13,537 nt of DNA from UBA830 sp036339975. GTDB lineage: Bacteria; Pseudomonadota; Alphaproteobacteria; MPNO01; UBA830. A model generated the notes under the pieces. That model searched no databases, was not told where the DNA came from, and worked only from the letters and a program-made list of their open reading frames with translations. The translations under genes and the position numbers were made by a program. The stretch lies in assembly GCA_036339975.1 (NCBI GenBank), contig JAYYZV010000016.1, forward strand, positions 1-13,537, read 5' to 3'. Positions within the stretch are counted from its first letter, which is position 1; each line of letters begins with the position of its first letter. Shown one piece after another: positions 7,105 to 13,500 of this stretch.

Positions 7105-8388
7105 TTAACTTTTTCCAAATCCAAGTATCGCAAAAAGCTTTTTGTTTGCCATAAATCCAAGTTCGTCTGCCGAGTACTCTGGTTTCAGCCGGCACAGCCA
7201 GAACGCTTTCACCCTTCCCTTATTTTTTATTTCAATCTCTCCCCGGTCCTCACATTCAAAATATTCCCGGACGGAATAATAGGTTGACTCCGATATATTG
7301 ATTTTACCTTCCTGTCCCGTCTCCTCAAATCTGGAAGCCACGTTCACCGTGTCTCCCCAAATATCGTAAACAAACTTGTTTGTCCCCACTACACCTGCCA
7401 TGGCAGCGCCAGAATTGAGCCCCATACGCATCGCCCACGGTTGTTGCCCTTGACCAGATCTCCCAACATTTAGCTCTGCAACGGACTTTGTGAAAAGTAA
7501 CGCAGCGAGAGCAGCGAAAACTCCGTGATGCCTGTTTCTATCTGGAAGCCCGACCGCAAACATGTATGAGTCGCCTACAGTCTTTAGTTTTTCTATACCG
7601 AGCGTCGAGCAAATTTCGTCGAAAATGGAGAAGTAACTATTTAGAGTGTTCACCAGTTCCGCTGGTTCAATGATTTCTGAATTCTTCGTAAAGTTAACAA
7701 AATCGGTGAAACCGATAGTGACACCATCATGATACCTAGCGGCTACACTCCTTGATGACAGCCACTCCTCCGCGATCGATGTTGGAAAGATATTTCTTAA
7801 AAACTGTTCAGATGTCTGCTTTGCACTATTTGCAACATCAAGCGCCTTCTCCAACTCACCTTGAGAGCGAAGACTTTCGTTTATTGTTTTTTTAAGTTCG
7901 AATTGCGCGACCACTTGTCGGGCGATCGACTTAAGCAGTTCAACCTTGTCGTAGGGAAACTCTCTTGGCTCAAAATCCACAACGCAAACTGTACCAAGTG
8001 CATACCCCTTTCCATTTATAAGCGGCATCCCCGCATAAAATCGAACATTGGGAGGGTTACACACACAACCGACACCCGAAAATCTATCATCCGCCTGGGC
8101 GTCAGGAATTATCAAGGGCACGTTCTTTTGGATTGCGAGGTTACACAGGCTGTCATCGCGATCGCATTCTGCAGCCTCTCTCGGCATACCGGCTGCTGAT
8201 ATAGCCCACTGCCGGTTAGCATCGATTAGGTTGATGAAAACATATGGAAACTCCAGAACCTTGGAGGCAAATTCAGTGAGGTCATCAAAGGCAAATTCGG
8301 GATCGGTATCAAGGATCTCGTAGCCGTGAAGCTCTTCGACCCGCTCTGTTTCCATCATGATATCTGCCTGCTGCATGCGTTGTGTCAA
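7105..8388 (-). CDS. GAF-domain class III adenylate cyclase
   Basis: A 427-residue cytoplasmic signalling enzyme. Residues about 14-165 form a GAF sensor domain of the common bacterial type (YEILDT, INLIDANRQW, SLCNLAI, PLIIPDAQADDRF, VRFYAGMPL). A helical linker (about 166-200) leads to the class III cyclase domain at about 217-390. Both metal-binding aspartates are present, Asp229 in GFTDF and Asp273 in KTVGDSY. The purine-specifying pair is Lys269 and Asp342 (YDIWGDTVNVASR), and the transition-state residues are Asn349 and Arg353. Lys plus Asp is the adenylate, not guanylate, pattern, so cAMP is the expected product. The start is uncertain: TTG 8388 gives the longest frame, but ATG 8376 or 8358 (AGG eight bases upstream of the latter) fit as well, since the GAF domain begins after them. 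The preceding binding-protein fragment ends only 4 bases upstream, so translation may be coupled. The GAF ligand is unknown. Confidence 0.92.
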   Translation of the reverse strand: MTQRMQQADIMMETERVEELHGYEILDTDPEFAFDDLTEFASKVLEFPYVFINLIDANRQWAISAAGMPREAAECDRDDSLCNLAIQKNVPLIIPDAQADDRFSGVGCVCNPPNVRFYAGMPLINGKGYALGTVCVVDFEPREFPYDKVELLKSIARQVVAQFELKKTINESLRSQGELEKALDVANSAKQTSEQFLRNIFPTSIAEEWLSSRSVAARYHDGVTIGFTDFVNFTKNSEIIEPAELVNTLNSYFSIFDEICSTLGIEKLKTVGDSYMFAVGLPDRNRHHGVFAALAALLFTKSVAELNVGRSGQGQQPWAMRMGLNSGAAMAGVVGTNKFVYDIWGDTVNVASRFEETGQEGKINISESTYYSVREYFECEDRGEIEIKNKGRVKAFWLCRLKPEYSADELGFMANKKLFAILGFGKS

Positions 8389-8392
8389 AAAA

Positions 8393-8599
8393 TTATAAGG
8401 AGTTAATGGCTTGATCGCCTTTTACGAAAGGCAGGTCTTGAGGCCTTTCCTTGTAGGCATCCTTCCACCGCACCATTTGCCCCTTTAGCACATCCCAAAG
8501 GATCTCCACCTCCAGCCCTTCATCCCGCCAGAAACCCTCCTCCAGCGCCACGTATTCATTCAACCTCATGCCCGTAGGAAAAACCTTAACATTCGTCAT
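8393..8599 (-). pseudogene. Truncated ABC transporter substrate-binding protein (NMT1/THI5-like), N-terminal fragment
   Basis: Sixty-eight residues that read like the beginning of an NMT1/THI5-type solute-binding protein: KVFPTGMRLNEYVALEEGF and then DEGLEVEI, the 'ligand-loaded strand, approach helix, x-x-EGLxVE' opening of that fold. The family is usually around 300 residues or more. Here the frame stops at TAA 8393-8395 shortly after QDLPFVKGDQA, with the last residues (INSL) probably non-homologous. ATG 8599 has a good G-rich ribosome binding site (GAGGGGG about ten bases upstream), so the short product may still be translated. No permease or ATPase is nearby. I read it as the 5' stub of a transporter gene removed by deletion or by insertion of the downstream cyclase region. 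A genuine small protein is less likely. Confidence 0.55.
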
Positions 8600-8666
8600 A
8601 GAAGCTAACCCCCTCGTTTTCGCTTTCGAACTTAAGGCAGAGTGACTTGGAACAACGGAAAAGTCT

Positions 8667-9818
8667 TTAACGCCATACCCTACCCGTTATGAGCCTCCAG
8701 GCATTTCGGTAACCAATATCGTGTCTTGCCTTCTCGGGCAGGTCACGCATTATAAGACGAATGTTGCTTGCTCTTTTACGTATAAAATTGGCGAGCGGAC
8801 CACGACCGCCGCCATAATCGAAACCGACAACAAACCTGTCAGCGAAGTCAATTATGATTTCTTTCCACCTGTCATCTAGTGACAAAAATTGCCTATCGCC
8901 TTCCCGCCTCCATATTACCGTATCTAAAGTTTCATTTCCAAAACACCTATAAATTCTTCCAGGGTATCCTGTCGCTAAATCGAAATACAGGTTGGAATAG
9001 TTCCGCAAAAGAAACCGTACCCTCTCTGGAGTGAAACCACGCTGTCTATCGGGCTGGCGGATTTGTCCAAAATGGGCATGGATGACCTTCGCCTTAGGAT
9101 AAAACTGTAGCATTCGCTCCAAGCCTCTAAGAGCGGCATCTTCAGGTTCATTATGAATAACAAAGGCAACGCCAGTTTCGGCGGAAAGCTGGAACAGGCG
9201 ATGAGCATTTGAGCCTTCTATGGGAACATATACATCCCGGAAAGTACGCCCCGCTCGGCATTGTCTGCGCGACATGTAGTGTCGAAACTCGAACTCTCCC
9301 ATAATCGGATATACGCCGGATTTTACCTGTTCTTCAGTCTGTCGAATAAAGCTTTTTTTTCCCCTCACCCAGTTTTTATTTATCCCGCCATTGCTGGCAA
9401 GCAAAAACCGGTTGGGATACAAATTTACAACTTTGTGGATGTAATAACCCCAGCGGTAACCCTTTTGATGTTTACTGGTCCTGCGTGCCTGATATCCGTC
9501 AAAGGCTATCAAAGCAACGCCGACCTCATCCATCGCCACAAGAGCATCGGGCAGATAAGCGTTTCCATCATGTCTCTTGAGACTTGATTGCAGGTCAATC
9601 AACGGAACCGTGCCAACGTCTAGAAAAGATTTAATGCGCGTCTTCCACATGTCCTCCAGCTCAGCGCGAGAATGATTGATACTCAACGGCTGCTCGGCAT
9701 TTGAAACTGAAACACCAATTGAAACGATAAATACCGCAAGGACACCGAGATATAACCGCCCAAAATTCCCGGCTACTAAAACTGCTCGACGAGTTTTTGC
9801 GATCTTAGTTCCTGCCAT
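8667..9818 (-). CDS. Exported amidohydrolase-family (Amidohydro_2-like) TIM-barrel protein with altered metal site
   Basis: A protein of 383 residues from ATG 9818 (386 from GTG 9827, the numbering used here). The N-terminus has a basic region (KIAKTRR), a long hydrophobic core and a cleavage site after SNA (about residue 44), so it is predicted to be secreted or periplasmic. The rest resembles the amidohydrolase-2 barrel: VIHN with His225, VIHAHFG with His250/252, VVGFDYGGGRG with Asp337, and a C-terminal RNAWRLIT like the usual 'NAxRLF' end. The normal first-strand HxH metal motif is replaced by IDLQSSLKRHDG (residues 77-88), which lacks both histidines. Glu178 (GEFEF) may still act. So it may bind one metal, be non-catalytic or have an unusual chemistry. 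ATG 9818 is preferred because GGTGGA precedes it at good spacing. It follows the M23 peptidase gene by about 160 bases on the same strand, and both are exported. Confidence 0.72.
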   Translation of the reverse strand: MAGTKIAKTRRAVLVAGNFGRLYLGVLAVFIVSIGVSVSNAEQPLSINHSRAELEDMWKTRIKSFLDVGTVPLIDLQSSLKRHDGNAYLPDALVAMDEVGVALIAFDGYQARRTSKHQKGYRWGYYIHKVVNLYPNRFLLASNGGINKNWVRGKKSFIRQTEEQVKSGVYPIMGEFEFRHYMSRRQCRAGRTFRDVYVPIEGSNAHRLFQLSAETGVAFVIHNEPEDAALRGLERMLQFYPKAKVIHAHFGQIRQPDRQRGFTPERVRFLLRNYSNLYFDLATGYPGRIYRCFGNETLDTVIWRREGDRQFLSLDDRWKEIIIDFADRFVVGFDYGGGRGPLANFIRKRASNIRLIMRDLPEKARHDIGYRNAWRLITGRVWR

Positions 9819-9977
9819 GTAGTCCACCGCTATGTTGGCTGCAGAAAATCAGAGCATTTGCTCACCCAGCGCAACAGAAAATGTGGCACGAGTATCACCC
9901 AAATTTTTCAAATTTGGGGCATTTGTTACACGTCCCATACAATTGATATGCGTCTATAGATAAAAACGACGCCCTAA
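9819..9977. other. Gap between M23 peptidase and amidohydrolase genes, with palindrome
   Basis: The gap holds CCCAAATTT (9898-9906) and AAATTTGGG (9910-9918), perfect 9-base arms around TTC. On the minus strand it lies after the M23 stop and before the amidohydrolase start. No T-tract follows it in the direction of transcription, so a regulator-binding site or an RNA stem that partly separates the two genes is as likely as a terminator. Confidence 0.4.
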
Positions 9978-10778
9978 TTATTTTTTTCGGCCGTGCACCG
10001 GCCAAATTTTCTTGGATTCCCCCGGCATAACCTTCCCATTCTTAAGCTTCACACCTACCAGTACCGGCGGAAATTTGTTTTTCTTCAAATCCTCGGCGGA
10101 AAAAAGATTGCTTTTGTAAAAAGCAACCGGATCAATATAAATCCGCTTATTTATTCTCACCTTATGTCCTCTAATTTTGTATTTGTTATTGGGACTTGCG
10201 TATACATTCATGTGGAGATGTGCGTAGCCGAATGGACCGAAAGCGCTTCTTCGGCCACCTTTTGTCCCGGTGTCACCAGAAATCGCAACTATATCTCCGG
10301 CTTTGAAGCTGGCCCCAACGCGGAGCTCCGGTGATTTATCAAGATGTTGATATTTTGTGTAGGTCCATTCTTGGAAACCAGTATCTTCTGGGGAATGCTG
10401 CATCCACATTACCTTTCCCACCAACCGCCCACCCTCACTTATATGAATAACTTTACCATCAGCCGCTGCCAGCAAGGGGGTGCCGATTTCTAGTGTAATA
10501 TCCATACCGCCATGAAAGCCGTTATTAGAACGCTGTGTCCGGGGACTACCGTCATACCGTGTTGGTGAGCCAAATGGCGATGAAATCGGGGGACAATTAA
10601 CACCAACGGGAAAGCGCGGTTTTAATCTAGTCGCAATTAGACCGATTTGTTGCTGCTCTTGGATCGATAGCTGGCCGAAGTGCTTTGCGCCCTTAAATTT
10701 TGACCAATCTATTTCTGCATTGGCAGTTGATGAAAAACCGAAGGTCAATGCAAGGGCGATCAAGCTTAAATTTCTCAT
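9978..10778 (-). CDS. Exported M23 family metallopeptidase (LytM/peptidoglycan endopeptidase-like)
   Basis: A 266-residue protein with a clear Sec signal peptide (MRNLSLIALA, a hydrophobic core, and cleavage after ANA at residue 21). The mature protein carries the full set of M23 zinc-peptidase motifs: His89 and Asp93 in HGGMD, His145 in YQHL, and His187/His189 in AHLHMN. The strand GTPLLAAADGKVI and the segment GDIVAISGDTGTKGG are also typical of the LytM beta fold. It should act in the periplasm on peptide cross-links of peptidoglycan, since all catalytic residues are kept. There is no LysM, SPOR or coiled-coil module, unlike EnvC or NlpD; the C-terminal 70 residues are basic and unassigned. 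ATG 10778 is supported by the signal peptide; AGGACGG lies about 12 bases upstream. The same-strand exported amidohydrolase-like gene follows, suggesting an envelope role for both. Confidence 0.88.
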   Translation of the reverse strand: MRNLSLIALALTFGFSSTANAEIDWSKFKGAKHFGQLSIQEQQQIGLIATRLKPRFPVGVNCPPISSPFGSPTRYDGSPRTQRSNNGFHGGMDITLEIGTPLLAAADGKVIHISEGGRLVGKVMWMQHSPEDTGFQEWTYTKYQHLDKSPELRVGASFKAGDIVAISGDTGTKGGRRSAFGPFGYAHLHMNVYASPNNKYKIRGHKVRINKRIYIDPVAFYKSNLFSAEDLKKNKFPPVLVGVKLKNGKVMPGESKKIWPVHGRKK

Positions 10779-10992
10779 TCCCCAATTTCCGTCCTGTTAG
10801 CGGGTTTCTGCGGCATTTTATCCTATTTTTTTCCATAGCGGATATCGTGCGTTGCGTTCTCGTTAATCGGTTAACTAATGAATCGTTACGCCGGTGGACC
10901 CATACATAGAACATTCAGTCTTTAGGTTGTGAGCTCCTGACACACGGAAAGTTAAGCGAGGCCTGTCTCCGTCCGACACATCTTCTTTAGCC
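10779..10992. other. Intergenic region at the base-composition boundary
   Basis: About 214 bases between the flavodoxin-like gene (stop at 10993) and the M23 start. No convincing promoter, terminator or repeat is seen. Sequence to the left is A+T-richer and to the right clearly G+C-richer, so a junction may lie here. Confidence 0.4.
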
Positions 10993-11601
10993 TCACTGGC
11001 CGCCGATTCTTCCGACTGCCTGATCAATAAGCTTCCGGAAGGTGTTGACACGACCCTCGTCCGCCCCGATTGCGTCGTAGAAACTCAGCATCTCGTAGCT
11101 TGCCTGAGGCGCGCATCCCCTGAGCATGACACCCTTGATAAACCGTTTGACCGGGTGTCTTACCAAGAGGTGATTGACCCACCAGCGCGAGGCCAGAGTA
11201 GTGATCACCAGGCAATGGTCGAGCCCCTCCAGAGCCGGCATGATCGTGCGTTTGTCGGGCGTATGGGTGAAGGCGACACGCGGCCCCCAGACCCGATCAA
11301 ACCAACCCTTGAGCCGGGCGGGCACATTGAACCACCAGGTCGGAAACACAAGGATCAGGGTCTTCGCGCGTGCAAGCTGGGCTATCTGGTCAGCAACCCC
11401 CGCATCGTCGAAATCGTCGGTGAAATAGCTTTCCCGCTCGGCCACTGTCAGGCTCGCGCTGAATTCGTCGGCATAGAGATCCAGGTGCTCGTAGACGATC
11501 CCGTGCGCTTTCAATCCTACTTCCACCCGGTCAACCAGATGGTGGCAAAGGCTGTCCTTCAGGGGGTGACAGGATACTAAAAGGCAAATAGGTTCGGCCA
11601 T
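10993..11601 (-). CDS. NAD(P)H-dependent oxidoreductase, Flavodoxin_2 family (quinone reductase-like)
   Basis: A 202-residue flavodoxin-fold protein of the NQO1/MdaB/KefF type, normally an FMN- or FAD-binding cytoplasmic enzyme that passes two electrons from NAD(P)H to quinones or similar acceptors. The N-terminal strand is followed by SCHPLKDSL (residues 10-18), the phosphate-binding loop (usual form xxHPxxxS). The diagnostic block FPTWWFNVPARLKGWFDRV is at residues 86-104, with the Trp-Trp and LKGW-x-DRV motif intact. HTPDKRT (about 113-119) takes the place of the usual FAD-contacting loop. Length is usual. ATG 11601 has a weak GGAA about ten bases upstream. It lies downstream of the truncated FAD subunit on the same strand, with about 250 bases between. 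Roles in detoxification or redox balance are inferred only. Confidence 0.87.
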   Translation of the reverse strand: MAEPICLLVSCHPLKDSLCHHLVDRVEVGLKAHGIVYEHLDLYADEFSASLTVAERESYFTDDFDDAGVADQIAQLARAKTLILVFPTWWFNVPARLKGWFDRVWGPRVAFTHTPDKRTIMPALEGLDHCLVITTLASRWWVNHLLVRHPVKRFIKGVMLRGCAPQASYEMLSFYDAIGADEGRVNTFRKLIDQAVGRIGGQ

Positions 11602-11855
11602 TGGTCAGTTCCAGATCTTCGGATTCAGACCTTATATCTGCCTGAAAAAAACAAGATGGGCAAGCGGACCGGCACTTGCAGTAACGTGACAGTGTTTACC
11701 GGCTTCGAGAAGTAGGCGGAGGCGGCTTGCACGGACGGTGGATGTCGGCTCATGGGTCATGTAACTCGTTGATATTATGCCATCAAAGGAGGTTTATTAT
11801 CAACGCACATAAGTGATGAAGTTGCGGATGGCGAACGTGGTTAGGGATGGGGACA
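11602..11855. other. Gap with inverted repeats and a 42-codon frame
   Basis: A 254-base stretch between the truncated FAD subunit and the flavodoxin gene. Minus-strand ATG 11760 opens a 42-codon frame to TAA at 11632-11634 (begins MTHEPTSTVRASRLRLLLEA, unrecognised). CGTTGATA (11767-11774) and TATCAACG (11798-11805) form an 8-base inverted repeat, and TTGAT-N8-ATCAA overlaps it at 11769-11786. An AAAGGAGG on the plus strand (11785-11792) has no start codon at useful spacing. I found no trace of the missing C-terminal domain of the FAD subunit and no transposase. Confidence 0.4.
11767..11805. promoter_or_regulatory. Inverted repeats, possible operator
   Basis: CGTTGATA (11767-11774) and TATCAACG (11798-11805) are perfect 8-base arms with a 23-base spacer. 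A second, nested dyad TTGAT-N8-ATCAA (11769-11786) uses the left arm. Together they give three TTGAT-type half sites in 39 bases, placed upstream of the minus-strand frame at 11760 and of the flavodoxin gene. A regulator site is plausible; no regulator gene is in view. Confidence 0.3.
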
Positions 11856-12464
11856 TTAAGCGGCGGACAAAGTCGGGGTGTCGCCATGTACGCGGCAAAC
11901 CTTGTCGAAGGCACCGACCGACCCCTTCGGCGCACCGGGAAGCCGCACGGCCGTGACCAGCTCGTTGGGCTCGAGAACGGTCGTCAGATAAAACACAAAA
12001 AATTCGTCAATCGGAACCGTTCGCCGGCCTTTGGGCCCGGCGATCTCGACCAGCGCTCCAGCGCTAACCAGCGCCGTATTCAGGTCTGAGGCGGGATCTG
12101 CATGACTTACTGCCCCCCCGATCGTGCCCATGTTCCGGATTGCCACATCGATGCTCGCTGCCGCCTCGCGGACGACATTGTTGGAACCGACGAGCCGCTC
12201 GTCGGTAGCGACCTCTCGGTGCGACGTCATCGCCCCGATGCGGAGACCGCCCTGCTCGTCGAGGTGAATACCGCGCAATTCCTCGATGCGTCGCAAACTG
12301 ACCAGAGCCGATGGCTGCATTACGCCGAAATTCATCATTGCGACCAACGTCGCACCGCCCGCCAGACAAAGGGACTCTTCATCGGCGACCAGCAAAGCAA
12401 CGGCCTCATCGACCGTCTTCGGCTCGCTATAATCGATAATCTTCGCCTCCCTGCCACGTCTCAT
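11856..12464 (-). pseudogene. Molybdenum hydroxylase FAD-binding (CoxM-like) subunit lacking its C-terminal domain
   Basis: Residues 8-202 match the FAD-binding domain of the medium subunit of xanthine dehydrogenase/CO dehydrogenase-type enzymes, which carries electrons from the Mo centre via FeS clusters to FAD. The first flavin motif, AGGATLVAMM, is at 35-44, and the second, TIGGAVSHADPASD, is at 114-127. The strand DEFFVFYLTTVLEPNELVT is the usual end of the domain. The frame ends with TAA soon after FDKVCRVHGDTPTLSAA, exactly where relatives continue into the roughly 100-residue CO_deh_flav_C domain. Typical full length is about 260-290, and the next 250 bases do not encode that domain in any frame I read. 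Neither the large (Mo) nor the small (2Fe-2S) subunit is next to it. I call it a truncated remnant; a functional single-domain protein cannot be excluded. ATG 12464 has GAAGGG just upstream. Confidence 0.72.
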
Positions 12465-12490
12465 TGGCCCTTCGATGCACGAGGTTAACT

Positions 12491-12512
12491 TATTGGCTCC
12501 TTAGTGCCAATA
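12491..12512. promoter_or_regulatory. 7-bp inverted repeat between hydrolase and FAD-subunit genes
   Basis: TATTGGC (12491-12497) and GCCAATA (12506-12512) form perfect arms around an 8-base loop, 27 bases before the FAD-subunit start codon. It could be an operator or an attenuating stem in the transcript coming from the hydrolase gene. No T-tract follows, so it is not a classic terminator. Confidence 0.35.
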
Positions 12513-12553
12513 GACGCTGGAGATCCATGCTCCGGGCAGAATCCGTCTTCAGG

Positions 12554-13255
12554 TTACTTTTCTTTTGAGCCCGTCATTTGTTCGAGAAGCGTGACTACCT
12601 CGTCAAGTTTTATCACGTCCGCATATTTATGGTGCATATCGAAGAGATTCACCTTGTGAATAATTTCGCTGCGGTCGAACACGCACTCCTCAACCAGGGA
12701 GACATGGAATCCGTACATATGTGCCTCCAGCGTGCTTGCGCGCACGCATCCCGATGTGCTCTCGCCGCACACGATAAGGCTATCAATCCGTCGTTGGTTG
12801 AGATGGGCGACAAGCGGGGTGCCAAAGAAGGCGCTTGGGCGTTCCTTGCGGAACACGGTGTCTTCGGGATTTGGCTGGAACGCATCGTGAATCTCGCAGT
12901 CATGCTGTGAGACCGCAAGCTTGCCGCGACGTCGGGTCGACTGGACGCGGTGCGGAGAATACTGCGCTGTCACATAAAAAATCGGGATGCCGGCGGCGCG
13001 GGCGGCCGCAAACAGCTTCTTGGTCGGTTCGATGGCATTGTGCGCATAGATGCCGCAACTGTTAGGATAATCAGGTTCGAGCTCATGCGGTAACTTGGCG
13101 CCGCCCTTGTAAACGAGGTTGTAGAGGTCGACCGCCAGCAGTGCCGGGTTGGTCCCGATATGAGTCTCGCGTGTATAGGACGCATAGGTGGCGATATCCT
13201 CAGGCGGAATCACATCCTTCCAGCAATGGTCCTCGAACAGTTCGCTGATCGCCAT
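12554..13255 (-). CDS. Isochorismatase-superfamily cysteine hydrolase (N-carbamoylsarcosine amidase-like)
   Basis: A 233-residue hydrolase with the complete catalytic triad of the cysteine-hydrolase fold. Asp43 is in the strand LLAVDLYN, Lys137 in VFRKERPSAF and Cys170 in CGESTSGCVRAS; the non-proline peptide usual before the Cys is also in place. The long insertion between residues 45 and 75 (GGAKLPHELEPDYPNSCG) and the opening TYASYTRE match the N-carbamoylsarcosine amidase and related amidase subgroup more than plain nicotinamidases. The likely reaction is cleavage of a small amide or carbamoyl compound. Substrate is not proven, since no creatinine or hydantoin gene is visible. ATG 13255 is well supported by AGGAGGT (13262-13268) upstream. 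The FAD-subunit remnant follows 89 bases downstream, consistent with the remains of an N-heterocycle catabolic operon. The leader carries a compound inverted repeat (separate entry). Confidence 0.87.
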   Translation of the reverse strand: MAISELFEDHCWKDVIPPEDIATYASYTRETHIGTNPALLAVDLYNLVYKGGAKLPHELEPDYPNSCGIYAHNAIEPTKKLFAAARAAGIPIFYVTAQYSPHRVQSTRRRGKLAVSQHDCEIHDAFQPNPEDTVFRKERPSAFFGTPLVAHLNQRRIDSLIVCGESTSGCVRASTLEAHMYGFHVSLVEECVFDRSEIIHKVNLFDMHHKYADVIKLDEVVTLLEQMTGSKEK

Positions 13256-13261
13256 GGAAAA

Positions 13262-13268
13262 TACCTCC
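13262..13268 (-). promoter_or_regulatory. Strong ribosome binding site fixing the hydrolase start
   Basis: On the minus strand the sequence AGGAGGT is followed after six bases by ATG 13255. It is the best Shine-Dalgarno match in the window and settles the start of the isochorismatase-type hydrolase. Confidence 0.75.
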
Positions 13269-13279
13269 TACAGGGTTGG

Positions 13280-13413
13280 ATTGAAGCGGGTATTGAATGT
13301 GCACCTGACGCGTACACCTTTTGAAGTATCGTGGAAACATATTAGTTGAGCAAGACCGTCTTCTTGGGCGCTGATCGAATGCACATTCCAAGTCGAGGCG
13401 TCGCCGCTTCAAT
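13280..13413. repeat. Compound inverted repeat in the hydrolase leader
   Basis: Two nested pairs of arms: ATTGAAGCGG (13280-13289) with its complement at 13404-13413, and GAATGTGCA (13295-13303) with its complement at 13380-13388. The spacers inside the arms differ (5 versus 15 bases), as if the two copies of one element were inverted and one had lost ten bases. The loop is 76 bases. It lies 25-160 bases upstream of the hydrolase start and overlaps the 52-codon frame. Confidence 0.45.
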
Positions 13414-13500
13414 ACTGTCAGCAGATGGTCTCAATCGCTTCGCTTCCTCAAGCATATAGACAACCGCAATTCCTTTGCTGGATTTCTTCATTTTACTCAT
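13342..13500 (-). CDS. Possible 52-aa hypothetical protein
   Basis: The frame runs from ATG 13500 to TAA 13342-13344. It begins MSKMKKSSKGIAVVYMLEEA and is basic overall, with no hydrophobic segment long enough for a membrane helix. I do not recognise it; it may be a leader peptide, a small protein or the start of a decayed gene. A weak GGGGTGA lies about seven bases upstream of the ATG. It shares the strand with the cysteine hydrolase (86 bases downstream) and overlaps one arm of the inverted repeat. Confidence 0.3.
   Translation of the reverse strand: MSKMKKSSKGIAVVYMLEEAKRLRPSADSIEAATPRLGMCIRSAPKKTVLLN

Noticed and set aside
8383..8397. TATAAT (8392-8397) and TTGACA (8383-8388) on the minus strand before the cyclase
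   Set aside because: The two hexamers are in the wrong order for one promoter, and neither has a convincing partner at 16-18 bases.
9986..10003. GGCCG/CGGCC hairpin next to a run of seven T at the end of the M23 gene
   Set aside because: In the direction of M23 transcription the run is A, not T, and the stem lies inside the coding region; on the plus strand the T-run precedes the stem.
11785..11792. AAAGGAGG on the plus strand
   Set aside because: No start codon lies at usable spacing, and the next ATG frame runs antisense through the FAD subunit with an Arg-rich product.
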